Assembly: GCA_947646735.1 (NCBI GenBank)
Contig: CANTFK010000277.1
Location: 1-64,000 of the forward strand
Reading direction: 5' to 3'
Source: Peronospora farinosa
Lineage: Eukaryota; Oomycota; Peronosporomycetes; Peronosporales; Peronosporaceae
Length of the DNA: 64,000 bases
Part shown: in pieces, positions 45,051-56,908 of the stretch
Numbering within the stretch: position 1 is the first letter of the stretch
How the letters are laid out: the number at the start of each line of letters is the position of its first letter
Program-made: the position numbers and the translations under genes
Notes under the pieces: generated by a model
The model's input: the letters and a program-made list of their open reading frames with translations, nothing else
Databases searched by the model: none
Told to the model about the DNA's origin: nothing

Positions 45051-45238
45051 TCAACAGAGAGAGGCGCTTTCGTTTCGGCTCCGCCCCGTCTTCCAAGCGA
45101 CTGAATGGTTTCCCTGCACTAGCGCATGGGTAATGGGGATCCAAGCAACTTTAGGGTCGGCTGATTTGGCTCTCTTTAAACGGTTCGTTTTTTTCTTTTT
45201 TTGTGCTCGTGACAGGCTTTCTTTTGAGGTAGAAAGGG

Positions 45239-47552
45239 CGTGATGAATTGGATTCTTATGATTGTGCGGTGAAGTGCCAGGAAAAGTTGGAGTTTAAGGG
45301 AAATGGAACAGAGAGCAAGAGAATTTCTGGTCACTTCCCCGAGGGAGTGACCACGACCGGGCCTCGCGGATTTACAACCACACACCAGGCCCCGCCTTAT
45401 TAAGAATATAAGGACCCAGACGTGCGGAGCCAGCACAGGCCCCAGGCCCCGGAAACAGGTTCCAGGGTAACAGGGCCCAGGGTTACAGGGGCCCAAGGGC
45501 CCAGGGGTACCGGGGTACAGGGCCCAATGTCCGAGGGTGCAGAATCGGTACACAGAATATTAAAGAGTACAGAAAGTACGGGTACCAAGGAGCCAATTCT
45601 TCTCCCAAGAGTCGACACGGGGCACTACCCAGATCAAAGGGTTAAGGTTAGGCAAGAAAAGCATACAGAGAATAAGATAAATAAACACACTCGAATTTGC
45701 ATTACACGTGGCAGCTTTAAGCGCCCCTTCTAAGCTTCTCCGTAGCTTCACCTCTTCCGGGCGGGATACCCTTTGGCCCCCCGACGTCCATCAGGTGTTA
45801 AACGGCTCAAGCAACGCAAGTTGAACCTCAGGATAGTTGGCCTGAGGTGTCAAGTAAGTGTCAAGTCTCTACGACCCGCTACAGGAAGCGGTTTCCCTAC
45901 GGGGAAGAACACAAAGGGGTCCAAGGACCAAGAATAGTCAGCCACCAAACGGTTACGCAGTACCAGGTGCATCGCTCTCGACTAAGTCGATTGAGCCCAA
46001 GAAGCCCGGTCCCAAGTAAAGTATATCCGCTCGGGGACCACCAAGTCCAAGTCTTATACAAAGACCAAGTCTTTAGTCTTCTGCGTCAACCGAGGAGCAA
46101 GACCAGCCAAGCCGACGGGTACACAAGGTGAGACCCAAGGCCAACACGACACGGTATCGGGGTACCCCCTCCGTAAGTCGGCAGTCCGGCGCTGTGTGTG
46201 TTTGTGGATCTCCTACGTTGCTTGAGAATCCACTCCACCACAATTGTATGATATGACCCCAACTACTCACTGTGCCGGACTGCCGACTGTCCGAGGGGGT
46301 ACTCCGATGACGCGTATGGACCTTCTCTCGCCTTTGTACCCGTCGGCTGGCGGGTAACGCTCTCCGGAAGACTTGGTGAGGACGTAGATGTCGGCCTTGA
46401 AATAGGTAAATTTGAGGTATATGCTTCACTCGGTGAGCCGATAGGTAGCTACTCGATCGACCTGGTCGAGAGGGGACTTATACTAAAATTCTTCAGGGAG
46501 CTTGTCATCCCTAGAATTTTCCTTGATTGTCTCGGGGGTTAAACTACCTGATCTTTGCTTTGCTCCCTAACCTCTAGGTAGAGGAGACCGTTTCCGATAG
46601 CGGGTCCTTGACGGTGCTGCTCGAGACGATCTTACAGGCCAAATATATTCTAGGGTTCGATTCGCACTTGAGTCTAACCAAACGACTGTATTCAACGGGG
46701 TGGGGTAGGGGGACAAATATATTTCTTCCCCGGAACAGGCGCGTGGTCAGACTCGAGTCGCTTTCAGCGTGACGAAGACGTGTTAAGTAGATCGCAAATT
46801 GAGTAGTATTTAATATTGTCCTATCCTTTAACCTCTTTACTCTATCCTTGCCTTATACCCTGATTCTTTTTGTTGATTGGACAGGAGTAGCCCGATCACG
46901 AAGAGACGATGTCTACTTATGAGGTACCGAGGTCTACCGATAAAACTCCAAGGCCTACCGATGAGGTACCAAGGTCTAACGATGAGAGACCGAGGCCGAC
47001 CGACGAGGGACCGAGGTCTAACGACGAGGGACCGAGGTCTACCGATGAGGTGTTAGGCCTACCAATGAGGGACCGAAACCTACCGACGAGGGACCGTGGC
47101 CCAACGACAAGAGACTGAGGTATACCGATGAAGAACCAGGTCTAAAAATTGGGGACCTGGTCTTTTAATAATAGACCCCGGTCCTTCCTTGGTAGACCCC
47201 AGCTCCTCAGTGTTAGACCTCAGTTCCCAATTGGTAGACCTGGTCTTTCAACAATAAACCCCGTTTTAATCGGGAACCGAGGTCTAACACCGAGGAGCTG
47301 GGGTCTACCAATGAGGGACCGAGTTCTACCGTTTAGAGAACGGGTCTTCTAATGTTGGACCGGGTCTTTCGGGTGGAGTTCTTTCGGTATTGTTTCATTG
47401 GTACTTTGATATTGATCTCCCCGTTGTTGGTCCTTCAAATTATTCACGTGGTCCTCTCTCTCTCCATTTTTTCCGTGGTGAGCGGTCCTGTGGTCTTTCC
47501 ATCCAATTGGCCCCTTCGTTCCTTCACATTTCGATAAAAGCACTTTACCACG
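45239..47552 (-). mobile_element. Solo gypsy LTR, minus orientation, TSD aggg, interrupted
   Basis: Diverged member of the TGTGGTG...CACCACA family. The outer pieces are 45239-45264 and 46247-47552; the termini carry single changes (CG instead of TG/CA). The flanks are aggg at 45235-45238 and 47553-47556. A long 20-21 bp tandem array occupies about 46905-47345. It is cut by another solo LTR at 45265-46242; the joined outer sequence aligns base for base with the end of the 42018-43177 LTR. Confidence 0.88.
45265..46242 (+). mobile_element. Nested solo LTR, plus orientation, TSD attg
   Basis: 978 bp, starts TGCGGTGAAGTGCC and ends CCACTCCACCACA, flanked by attg at 45261-45264 and 46243-46246. 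Contains a G/C-rich run of short repeats (45430-45530). It is inserted near the end of the older minus-strand LTR, in the opposite direction. Related to, but clearly diverged from, the 42018-43177 copy. Confidence 0.9.
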
Positions 47553-47756
47553 AGGGCATCGTCAAAATTGGCAAATACCATTTCAGTGAACATATTTTTC
47601 GGAAGCATTGGCAATATGATTTCGTCGTCAAACTTACTGGTAGGGTCATAGTTTTGAGAAGGGGCATCGTTATGTCCAAGAAAAGAGTTGCCGACGTCAA
47701 TCTCTTGATCGTTTGGCAGGTCAGAGATTAAGGAGCTTTCGTTGTAACTTGCCATG

Positions 47757-48938
47757 ACAGTTAAAGTATATCTACCCGATTGTCGGAAAATGGACTATAT
47801 ACGCGTCACAAAGTCAGATCAGTTCACTTACTTCGTGCAATGCCGCTCCATATAACTAAAAGAAAATTAAATGAGTGATAGGTGCGGCAAATGGGTGCGG
47901 ATTGAATTTTTAGTGGGTGTAGAAAATTCACTCTAATGTTAGCGCCAATGTTGTGTAACGGGCTCAATCCGTTACACCTTTGCAATAGAGTGCTTTTCAG
48001 TCATATGCTGCCCATTGGCCTGCTCGACCCAATCATCGTCACTGGCACGCGTTTGCTTCGATATGGCGAAAATTTGCGTTATTGACTGCCTGGAATGGCA
48101 TTCAAGTGCGTGCTAGCGTGCCGAACATGCACCACTTTGACGGAGCTACTTGTTGTTTAGATAATGTTAGACCTCCAATACTCCAGCCGTGCCTGTATGT
48201 TTGCTTGGTAAACACTTTACAGCATGTATTGTAGCTGTTTGCCCAATTGCATACCTCCACCAAACCTGGGAGCTGGTAGTTCAAGTAAATAAATATCTGC
48301 ATACTTTTTTTAAGCAAGAGGCATTTGCTTCGGCATCTCATTTTTATCCTGCTCGCTATCAGCTGCTCGTAATCGTTGTAGCCCTTGGCTGCTTGTTTTT
48401 TTTAACGCAAGCTGGAATGTTGCCTATCCGAACCAGCACCTCATTGAGAAAACGCTGGCCAAAGTATACGGCTGGGTCGGTCTTTTTGAGCGAGCATCCC
48501 TGCATGCATGAACAGCTTTAAGCTGGCCGTCAAAATTGCGTATTCGCTTATGTTAGTCTGCCATTGTCAAGGTTACCCACCAATTGTGGGTGACATATCC
48601 AACACAAGTGTCAATGAACGCGGTGTGGAGACAGTTAAGGCCAAACGCGCTATGCTGGCTTGATGCTAGCAAGCGTTTTTTGTGAAGCTGTTGAGAGAAC
48701 ATGGTCATGATAAAGACTATCTACGTTTGGTCCGTGTGTGAAGGTGCAGCCATGCTCTGCCAAGTTGGTACATTATCGAACACCGATGAAATTAAAGCAT
48801 CTGCTGACATCGATTGGGTGAAGACGCGTCGTTTATTAACTTGCATCCGTGCTAGCTTGTGAAGCTTAATTCAACACCCGACAAAGAAACTAGGGTGCAT
48901 TGAGCGTATAGAATAGCATCGGTACGCGCAACGCTTAT
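47757..48938. other. Intergenic; palindrome at 47954-47976
   Basis: No gene recognised. A TGTAACGGGC...CCGTTACA near-palindrome at 47954-47976 repeats the motif at 8421-8443. Frames at 48102-48341 (minus) and 48189-48521 (plus) lack known features. Confidence 0.4.
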
Positions 48939-50417
48939 TTAAGCTAGCAGATTCTCGCCGTTGAAGTGGAAGAGGCACACGCTGCCACTGAACATGGCAA
49001 CGCTGACAAGAAGCTGCTGGTGCTTCGTGATAAACGCTGTGGCGCGCTCGCGAGAGTTCTGATACCACGATTTGCGCTGCACAGGCGCCATACCGGCGCC
49101 AAAACGACCGCCAAGAAGATTTGCCTTTGATTTGGAAATACTTATGGCGTTCGACTGACGTTGGCTCGCGTTCAGACGATCGTGCTTGATGCGCAAGCTT
49201 GCAGCCTCGCGTTCCAGCACGAGGAGCGCAGCTTCGGCCTCCTGCTTCTTCTTTGACAACGCCACTACGGCAATACTCAACTTCTCAGCCTCGGACAACA
49301 CAAAGTTCGCCTTAACGTGAAAACGGCTACTCGCCGGCTCAACCTTCTCGGCTTCTTCAGTCTGTTCAACCTCATCCACGGTATTGGCCTTTTCGGTTTC
49401 ATCGACCTTCACAGCTTCCTCGGTCTTCTCGGCTTCATCAGTCTTCACGACTTCCTCGGCCTGTTCCACCTCGTCAGAAGTGGTAGCAGCCGTAGCAGTT
49501 TCCTCAACTATTCCTTCCTTCTCCGTCTCCTCGGCTTCCTGGGTCTTCTTGACCTCAGCCTCCTCAACCTCCCCGATTTCCTCAGCAGTAGTCTTCTCTT
49601 CATTCGTCTCTATTACAACCTCTTCCACGATCTCTGTAATTGTCGTCGGCACCTCCTCTTCTTCCTCGTCCGCAGTAGAGTACCACTTGTCTAGAACGTT
49701 ATCCTGGAAAAGTGACGATATAGGAAACTCAATCTCCTTCACCGGCTCGGCTTCTTCCTCCGCCTCCTCAGCTCCAGCGACCGTGACGATCACGACAGCC
49801 TCGCGCGATTGCACGGGGTCGAACACAAACGTGGCGGGGAAGGTCAGCGTCTCTGTCTCACCCGTATCCTCCTCACTCGTAGTAGCCGCTTTCCAAGCGA
49901 CCGTTCGCACCACCGGTGCCTTCTCCTTCTTGACACGCTTCTTGATAATCGTGCGAGTGATCTTTGTGGTGGTCTTGAGTTTCCGGGGCGAGACGTCGTT
50001 GTCCTGCTGAGATCCCTGGCCTTTCTCTACCACGTTGCCATCCTCATCCGTCATCACAACTTCCTTCTTCTCCAGAACTTCCTCGACGGTCTCGTACTCA
50101 TCGGCTTCGTACTCAGGGTCCATGGAAACAGTGATGGTAGCATTAGGCACGGGCTCCTCTCCCTCTACACCAGCCAAAGTGACCTCAAGACGACCAACAC
50201 TCTTCGATCGTGCCTTCGCCTCCTCGGAAAGCTCCTCTTGACCCTCCACAGCCTCGGATAATGCCGTGATCTGCTGGAACACAGCGGAGATCTGCTCGTC
50301 CAGTAGCTTTACCTCGTCCACCTTGGCCGTAACATTCCGACGGCATTCAAGATATTGTTCGGATGTACGCTGCGTCATGGCAGCCACTGCAGCCGAGGAT
50401 GATGTAGAAGCCATCAA
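48939..50417 (-). CDS. Glu-rich, probably tail-anchored protein, unknown
   Basis: A single frame of 492 residues. N-terminal helix (20-70) with heptad-like pattern, two beta-rich segments (about 75-105, RLEVTLAGVEGEEP; and 200-240, EAVVIVTVAGAEEAEEEAEP with FPISSLFQDNVLDKW) that could be divergent C2-like folds, a long Glu/Thr/Val repeat region (about 255-375), a coiled coil (about 385-425, SIAVVALSKKKQEAEAAL), and one hydrophobic segment near the C-terminus (about 465-485, LLVSVAMFSGSVCLF). The end suggests anchoring in a membrane. No family recognised. Strong strand bias makes the opposite strand open too; those frames are ignored. Confidence 0.75.
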   Translation of the reverse strand: MMASTSSSAAVAAMTQRTSEQYLECRRNVTAKVDEVKLLDEQISAVFQQITALSEAVEGQEELSEEAKARSKSVGRLEVTLAGVEGEEPVPNATITVSMDPEYEADEYETVEEVLEKKEVVMTDEDGNVVEKGQGSQQDNDVSPRKLKTTTKITRTIIKKRVKKEKAPVVRTVAWKAATTSEEDTGETETLTFPATFVFDPVQSREAVVIVTVAGAEEAEEEAEPVKEIEFPISSLFQDNVLDKWYSTADEEEEEVPTTITEIVEEVVIETNEEKTTAEEIGEVEEAEVKKTQEAEETEKEGIVEETATAATTSDEVEQAEEVVKTDEAEKTEEAVKVDETEKANTVDEVEQTEEAEKVEPASSRFHVKANFVLSEAEKLSIAVVALSKKKQEAEAALLVLEREAASLRIKHDRLNASQRQSNAISISKSKANLLGGRFGAGMAPVQRKSWYQNSRERATAFITKHQQLLVSVAMFSGSVCLFHFNGENLLA

Positions 50418-50683
50418 CGAGATTTTCTGCGGCTATTGATTAATACGTGGTGTGGGGCGTGGCGATGGTAATTGTGTCTACCACATAAATCCATTTTTGA
50501 CATGGTGTACACCACATATTCGCAGGAGGTCGTTTTCAGTCGCATTCACATACTGTAGCCCACAGACAGACTATCCATTTAAATTAATAGAGGGTATAAT
50601 TAATCGGCTGTCTAGTTGCCCATCTTTTCCAGCCAAAATGGGCACACTCTACCGTCTCCCTCGACTTTTACAAGAGCATATAC

Positions 50684-51748
50684 TTACCGAAGAAACATGA
50701 AGGAATCCTGCGTCGAAACAGATGATGCGTGGAACCAGCCGGTGAGCTTCTCTAATGCCTGTGCCTCGTCGTCTTCCTTGATACTTAAGGCATATCCACC
50801 GCCCTCAATGAGGCGCCCGGCATTGCTTAGGTTCGATTGCATGTTGAATGAGCCAATATTGGCTTCGAGACTGATGCGTTCCGAGAAATGCGACACTTGC
50901 ATGGACGAAACAGATCTTGAGCCGATCATGAACGAATCGTTGTTGCAGCAACTGCTTTTACTAGACAACAGTAGCGTAGGAACAGGAGAAGCGGGGACAC
51001 TACTTCCACTACGTCCAAAAAACTGGAAGGATACACCAGGCTCCTCCTCGTGCTGTAAGTGAGTGTTAGTCATCTTGGTGCTCGTGGTTTGAATACGTGA
51101 TTCACTTTGGTTGTGAGGCACAATCTGCTTCCGCTGTTGACCGTGTGGTAGCGAGACGGGAATGCTCTCCTCTGTGTAAAGGATGAACTCGTTTGTCACA
51201 ACCTCTGCAATGGGAGGTTGTATGTTTTTGTCTCCGTTGTGTCTTGAGTTGGACATCAAACATCTCGAGTACTTGCTGACAAGAGCCGTAGTCGACGCAT
51301 CAGTCGTAGCCAAGACTTTGGAGCTCCTACATTGATTCATGTTGCGACGGCTATTCGCACGAAGTTGCGTCTCTTTCTTTTTGTACATGCGGGAGGACAA
51401 GAGCTCGTCGTCACTGTCTGAGGCATTGGAAAGCGTTGGCGCACTCCGGCAGTAGTAATCCGTCGAATTCACCTCGTTGATTCCGAAAGACCCGGCGTTT
51501 CGCATGATCGCCGAGTCTGTACAGTTTGTGTTGTTGGTGAACATGGTGCCATTGGACGCCATCATAGTGTCGCTCACATGACTGAAGTTGCGGCCGCCAA
51601 ACTTATTCTTGCGCTCCTCGAGAAAGAAAATGTGCTCGAGCGTCAGGGACGGCCGATGGCACAAACACTTGGAGCCGCGCACACCACATCTTCTACATCT
51701 ACGCAACCAGTTGAATTTAAAGAGACTGAACCATACGATGATCCCCAT
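50684..51748 (-). CDS. Ser/Asn-rich protein of unknown function
   Basis: A frame of 354 codons; the start may be at 51748 or at an internal ATG near 51565 (MMASNGTMFTNN). The first 45 residues contain a Cys/Arg cluster (RRCRRCGVRGSKCLC), the rest is Ser/Asn-rich and probably disordered, with a few basic segments. No recognised domain. Because the N-terminal 45 residues differ in style, an upstream exon is possible. Confidence 0.5.
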   Translation of the reverse strand: MGIIVWFSLFKFNWLRRCRRCGVRGSKCLCHRPSLTLEHIFFLEERKNKFGGRNFSHVSDTMMASNGTMFTNNTNCTDSAIMRNAGSFGINEVNSTDYYCRSAPTLSNASDSDDELLSSRMYKKKETQLRANSRRNMNQCRSSKVLATTDASTTALVSKYSRCLMSNSRHNGDKNIQPPIAEVVTNEFILYTEESIPVSLPHGQQRKQIVPHNQSESRIQTTSTKMTNTHLQHEEEPGVSFQFFGRSGSSVPASPVPTLLLSSKSSCCNNDSFMIGSRSVSSMQVSHFSERISLEANIGSFNMQSNLSNAGRLIEGGGYALSIKEDDEAQALEKLTGWFHASSVSTQDSFMFLR

Positions 51749-53103
51749 GGACCGCAGCGCACGTCACGGACTCTTGACGAAGAAAACGACAATGACAATG
51801 ACTTAAAGCCGTCGAGTCTACAAGTGCGTAGGTGTGTTCTATGCAGTTGAGCTGTCCCCTTTTACTGCACGTGAAGGTTTACGTGCTTGGATGGGCAAGA
51901 TAGCCACTGCGAGCTGTCCTCAACAAGCTTTTCCCTGATACATATCGTTGAATTAGCGATCGACGAAGCTTGCCCGTCTTCCTTCGTAGGGTCGAATGCA
52001 ACATATGATAAGGCAAATGATCTGACCTGTCACGGTCATACGCCATCACTGCAATGGGAACTCGACTATTGCATTGCACACAAATCGTCACGTGCGACAC
52101 GATAAAAAGCCACACGATTTCGAACATTTGAGATATTTGCACGTGTGGCATATGGATGTCGTAGCTCGTTACCCTCTCTCTACGTGTTGCTCTTGGGCCG
52201 AACTAATCACCGCACGTGCTTCTGCGTGCACAAAAAGCTGAATGATCGGGAAAGAGGAACGGCGAGGGGACGCGAGATGAGGCCACTCACTCAGCTGATG
52301 AATTGTACCTGCTTCACTTATAACGAAGAGCTCAGCTGATGGATCCATGCAGCTGACCTTTGCCAGACGGACGAAAGTAGCATCATTTCATCATGAAAGC
52401 TTTAAACAGATTGACATTCTATTCAGTTGCAGGAACCCTGCTAGGAAAAGGAAGGAGGATGGACAGATCCAAAGATCATGGTCATTGCTTGGAACGCGCG
52501 GTAGGTACACGGCATTCTACAGAGTGCTCAAGTATTCTCGCTAAAGCCTTAAAGTGCCATGCAACATTGGGCCAGAGCGTGGAATGTGTGCCGTCAGAAG
52601 TGACGTGGGTTGTCCCGGCATTTGCACAGCAGTCATCCGCACTATGAATGCGACGGACGGCTTAGTTAGTGACGCTCTAGGAGAGCCAGAGTGGACCATA
52701 ATAAAAAGTGCAGACACGAGACAAAAAAGAGCTTAGCCTATAGCTGTATCAAATCCTTCAAGTATTTCTTGGGCCGTAAGAAACGTGATCTCCGTGCGCA
52801 TCCCACGACAATTGGCACTGATTTCTCGGATTGGACCTTCCTTTTACGTTTGGAGCATGTATCGATAGAGCTGATCCTGTCGATTTTTCTTGGATCGTGT
52901 TTCAATGAATGCGTACTGTAATATATCTCACGGACGTACGGACATCTAAACAACTTTTTGTAACATCGGGTGATGCCTCAAAAGTTGCTGTTGGGAATTC
53001 TTCATCACGTGTCGAAGATTCAGAAGAACCTAGCTGAGACCATTGCTAATGTGAAGTTCTGCGGAATTCTCTCACTACGTCATGTATCATTGGAAGGTTC
53101 TTG
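51749..53103. other. Intergenic, nothing recognised
   Basis: No protein with family resemblance on either strand; only frames of up to about 90 codons. Confidence 0.4.
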
Positions 53104-55354
53104 TCAAAGACGGACGACCGACCGAGTCGTTGTTTCCACGTTGTAGTGGTTTTCCATTTTCGTCACAACCACTGCCTCTACTCGCCTCTTGGAGAATTCA
53201 AGCTCTTGTTGACGCTTCTGGATTCCATTTTTCTCGTTACCACCTTTTGCAATTTGTTCGTCGAGCTTGACGGCGTTCAGTCGCTCGGTACCTGTCATTG
53301 CCTCCATGTACGTACGGAGCGCAATTTGGGACTTTTGCATTCCTATCGACGACTCTTCAGCTAATGCTGATGAACCATAAGATAGCTTCATTGTTTCCCA
53401 TTCATCCTTCAGTACAGCAAGTAATCTTGCAATACTAAAAGCGAAGCAGAACCCGACTATCTCGGTTCGAAAGAGTGTAGTCGATCGCGATGACTGATCT
53501 GCTGCAAGTGATCCAGTCGGAGCACCACCGACGCGGCCAAATGATGTCACTTGCAAGCTTTGGATCGAAGCGTTCGTAAACGGGTGCAATGCATACAATT
53601 TGGGTACATCTTGGTTCGACATGGCTTGCAACAGTGATAACATACATTAGATGCACAAGATACGATGGTGTATTGCATAGAACAGCAAAAAAAGACAGAG
53701 TTTTACGTACGTGCTCGGTTGATGAGAAACTCGTAGAGTCCATGTACAGCGTCGTGTCCGTGAAAGAGTAGCAGCGAGTCAGCACCATGCATATTTTCTG
53801 GGGCTATGGGTGCAAAAGCCATGCCACCGCCATTATCTCGATTTTTGAAGCGATTCGCTTCGAGCTCTTCTGCTAGCATGTGAAACTCGCCAACTTCGCG
53901 CTGCGTCTGATTTGTATTGATGTACGGCATGGTGTATGCTACGTTGAGGTGGTGCAATGCCTTGCGAGTTCTCCCGCTTGACTGGGACATGACTGCACAG
54001 AGCCTTGCTTTCGAGGTGCACTTGCTCTCTACCTCTTTCTCGGAGAGTCCTGCTTCTGAGTCATGCTGCCGGCATAAGTTAATAATTGATGAGATGTCCC
54101 CAGCATCTTTTGCGGTACTCTCGCTGCCTGCTTCATACTCGAAGTAAACTACAAAGTCGCTCGAACGGAGATAGAACGAGCTATCGTGGGCTTTACCACC
54201 TCCCTGTTGCCGGAAGTTCATGTAGACGTCACGAAATGCTTTCTGCCACGTATTCCAACGCGCCGTGAAAAACGCCTTCTCTACCCGTTCGCGCTCACCG
54301 TCGGGTCCTCCTAATAACTGTTCACTTGTATTTGCACCAGTGGCGTGGTTGAGGAGCATGGATGCCGGCACGGAATCCGCGGGGTGTACGAAATAATGTA
54401 ATGCCTGCTGCCATCGCATTGCATTGCTATGAGAAGTAGATTGAATGGCGCTACCGGCAACAAATCGATGCAGTGCTTGTTTCTTGATCTGTGAACTGAT
54501 GCACACAGCGAATCACTTGTCAGCACAAAAAACTCGTTATGAACGTAGCCCATAACACATTCATGACCACTTACTTGACGCGCGTAAAAGGAAAAGGAAA
54601 TGCAGTAAGAATCGATAGTTTTGTCTTGGGCACGACGTCCAGCGGTAGATCTGTAACCTGCTAATCACAGTAAAATATGAGCAACATCTTTTCATTATGT
54701 TTCCCGATAGAACATTTAGCTCACATGGAAAATGTTCGGGACGTTTGCACCCGGAATAAGTTGTCGTCTCTTATGACTCAAGAGTGACGATGCGTACAGC
54801 GAATGCAAACGCGTTGCCGTGGTACCAGTTGCATGTGACAATTTTTTCTCTTCACGAGCCAATGAAGAGAATTGTTTTGCTACAACAGTCGATGATTCAG
54901 CAGTATTTGCTTCCTCCTTCTCCTCAATAGAATTCTGATCGTCCAGTTCAATTTCATTGTCCTCAGCAGCTTTCCTTGTCGGCTTTGGTCTGTGTAACGA
55001 TTAATTTGTGTCGTCAATTAATCAACTCAAAGACCTGATACAGGTGTATCTATCAACCTGGTAAGCTTTGAACAAGTATAAGAAGAGTCCAAAGATGCTC
55101 GCGCCTTCTTCTCCGCCAATACTTGAAGTTTCGCTTCCCGACGTCGTTTCTACAAGCAAGAACAGGTTGTCGGTCCATCAAATCTAACGATCTTCCAGCA
55201 AGCAGAATCATCCGTGAGAGTTTCGTACCCGCAGCTCCTTCGGTAAAAGCCTCTTTGCCTTGTCCAAATTACACTTGACCGGACTTGGCGTTCCATTTGA
55301 CGTCTGTGGTTCCTTATTGGGCTCTAATGCTGTCTCATCACTAATCGTCGTCAT
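53104..55354 (-). CDS. DONSON homologue (replication fork / CMG assembly factor)
   Basis: Six exons in phase: 55354-55229, 55149-55058, 54989-54725, 54657-54575, 54495-53711 and 53624-53104, giving 623 residues. Family features: Lys/Arg-rich N-terminus (KRRREAKLQ); VVPKTKLSILTAFPFPFTRVK; the RWQQALHYFVHP block; ARWNTWQKAFRDVY with SSFYLRSSDFVVYFEYEA; and the C-terminal SLLLFHGHDAVHGLYEFLINRA followed by DVPKLYALHPFTNASI. In animals DONSON helps assemble the CMG helicase and protects forks; here that is inferred. An intron splits the AP residues near 53711. A C-terminal Gln/Glu/Lys coiled-coil tail of about 90 residues is not typical of the animal protein. Start is 120 bp from the divergent rhodanese gene. 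Confidence 0.88.
54725..54989 (-). other. DONSON exon 3 (Glu-rich linker)
   Basis: Exon listed separately because the reading is not obvious without splicing: acceptor acacag at its upper end and donor gtgagc at its lower end, 265 nt, coding for a KPTRKAAEDNEIEL start and an IPGANVPNIFH end. Confidence 0.8.
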
Positions 55355-55474
55355 GGCAGCAGGACAATACTGGAGCTCGTCGCGTCTGATAAATATAGAA
55401 TGTAACAGTATTGCGTATCGATATTAATTTCCACAGGTTACTTGCCTTGGAAGCCATTCATACATACAGAACAC
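55355..55474. promoter_or_regulatory. Divergent promoter region, DONSON and TSTD2-like gene
   Basis: Only 120 bp separate the two divergent start codons, so the genes must share or overlap promoters. No TATA box was recognised; the region is moderately AT-rich near 55390-55440. Confidence 0.6.
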
Positions 55475-56794
55475 ATGGTGTCAGACTCAGAGCCCGTGGG
55501 TCACGCCGTGATCCTCTTCTATAAGTACGTGGAAGTGGAGAATCCACTGGTGCTCAAGAAAGAGCAAGAGGAGTTATGCGAACGTCTGGGACTTGTGGGT
55601 CGTATCCTGATTAGCGAGGAAGGTATCAACGCTACGCTTTCGAGTCCGTCACGTGCCAATATCGACAAGTATATCGCTTTCCTATGCACCCACGAGGTGT
55701 TTTCCATGCGTAATGAGGATATTAAGTACAGTATATGCGCACAGGAAGAGCCACCATTTGTAGGGCTCATTGTCAAGCACGTTAAAGAGATTGTGTCGAC
55801 TGGTGGTATCGTCCCTCGCCCTGACATGACGGCGTCGGATGAGGACCGAGGATATTTGACGCCGCGGCAATTCCACGAAGCGATGCAAGAGGCAATTGAG
55901 AACAAAAAGGGCACGATAGTGTTGGACGTTCGTGCTCACAAGGAGTTTTTGGTGGGGCATTTTGAGAATGCTGTTGATCCTAAAGTGAAGAACTTTTCCG
56001 AGTATTACGCTTTTCTACAGACCCGAGTAGATGAGATGAAAGAAAAGAAGGTGCTTATGTATTGTACAGGTGGCATACGGTGTGAGAAGGCATCGAACTT
56101 TCTCCGTAGTCAAGGTGTGAACGACGTACACCATCTCAAAGGTGGCATTCATAAGTATCTCGAGACTTACCAAGATGGAGGATTTTTTCGTGGCAAGAAC
56201 TTTTTGTTTGATAAACGGTGAGTAGATGGACAGTCTATTGTTTCTCATAGTGCTGACAAGTCTGACTAGTGTGGTGTGGTGCTGTTGTTTTGAAGGGTTT
56301 TGATGGGAGCAGAGAAAAGCAATGAAATTGTAGGCAAGTGCATTGAATGCCAGGCACCTTTTGATGAATTCAGTGGACGGAAAGTGTGCACTGTGTGTCG
56401 TGACCTGGTGTTGGTGTGTGACAGATGCTACTATGCTCGTCATGGCGAGGTGCACTGCACAGATCACCAGTACCTCAAGCACTGCTACGTCACATTCCTG
56501 CAGTACATGTCGCGTGCTGAATTGCTAGAACATCAGAGAGAACTTGAGAAGATCCTCGTGGAATTATTGGAAGACAAGCACAGCAGCAAGAACAAGCGTC
56601 GGTCCATTCGCAATCAGGTCAACAAAATCAAATCTCGTCTAGAGACGATCGATGCCAACCCGGCAGCTGCTGCAGCGGTATTGGCCTTAGATCCTCGTCC
56701 TATCCACTGCCGTACTTGCGGTCTGGCGACGTGTATGGGCAAGTGCTGGGGTTTCTGGAGCGATAAAGTACTGCTTCCACCTGCACAAGTTTAG
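55475..56794 (+). CDS. Rhodanese-domain protein, TSTD2/TrhO-like
   Basis: Two exons, 55475-56217 and 56296-56794, in phase, 413 residues. N-terminal TrhO-type domain (HAVILFYKYVEVENP, then RILISEEGINATLS), rhodanese domain with the active-site loop MYCTGGIRCEKAS (Cys about residue 197), and a C-terminal Cys-rich region with CIECQAPFD, CTVCRDLVLVCDRC and CRTCGLATCMGKC, which probably binds zinc. Bacterial TrhO hydroxylates uridine-34 of some tRNAs; the same role is inferred from the domain order. Animal TSTD2 has the same layout, but its function is less certain. The intron is 78 nt. Confidence 0.93.
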
Positions 56795-56908
56795 TAACAA
56801 CAAAATACTAGACAACAATGTAGCCATTGGCATTTGTTACAACTTGTGACAATTTCAAAACTATTCACTTCAACTTGTTCCACTTCAACTTCAGTGCGGA
56901 CAATTATT

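Larger units (their letters stand above)
45051..47755 (-). pseudogene. Unknown frame split by nested solo LTRs
   Basis: Reading from ATG at 47755 on the minus strand gives an acidic N-terminus (MASYNESSLISDLPNDQEID) up to 47553, where LTR sequence begins. On the other side of the LTR, from 45234 down to a stop at 45051, the same frame goes on with a Lys/Arg-rich segment (SRAQKKKKTNRLKRAKS) and a hydrophobic/aromatic segment. Together 128 codons with no stop, across 2.3 kb of inserted DNA. No family recognised. It may be the first exon or an earlier-truncated gene; further minus-strand frames lie below 45051. Transcription through the LTRs would now stop early. Confidence 0.65.

Noticed and set aside
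46645..46680. tRNA-like GGGTTCGATTC
   Set aside because: No acceptor stem or anticodon arm could be drawn around it; it lies inside an LTR.
49317..50261. Plus-strand Ser/Leu-rich frames
   Set aside because: Mirror images of the Glu/Val-rich protein on the minus strand.
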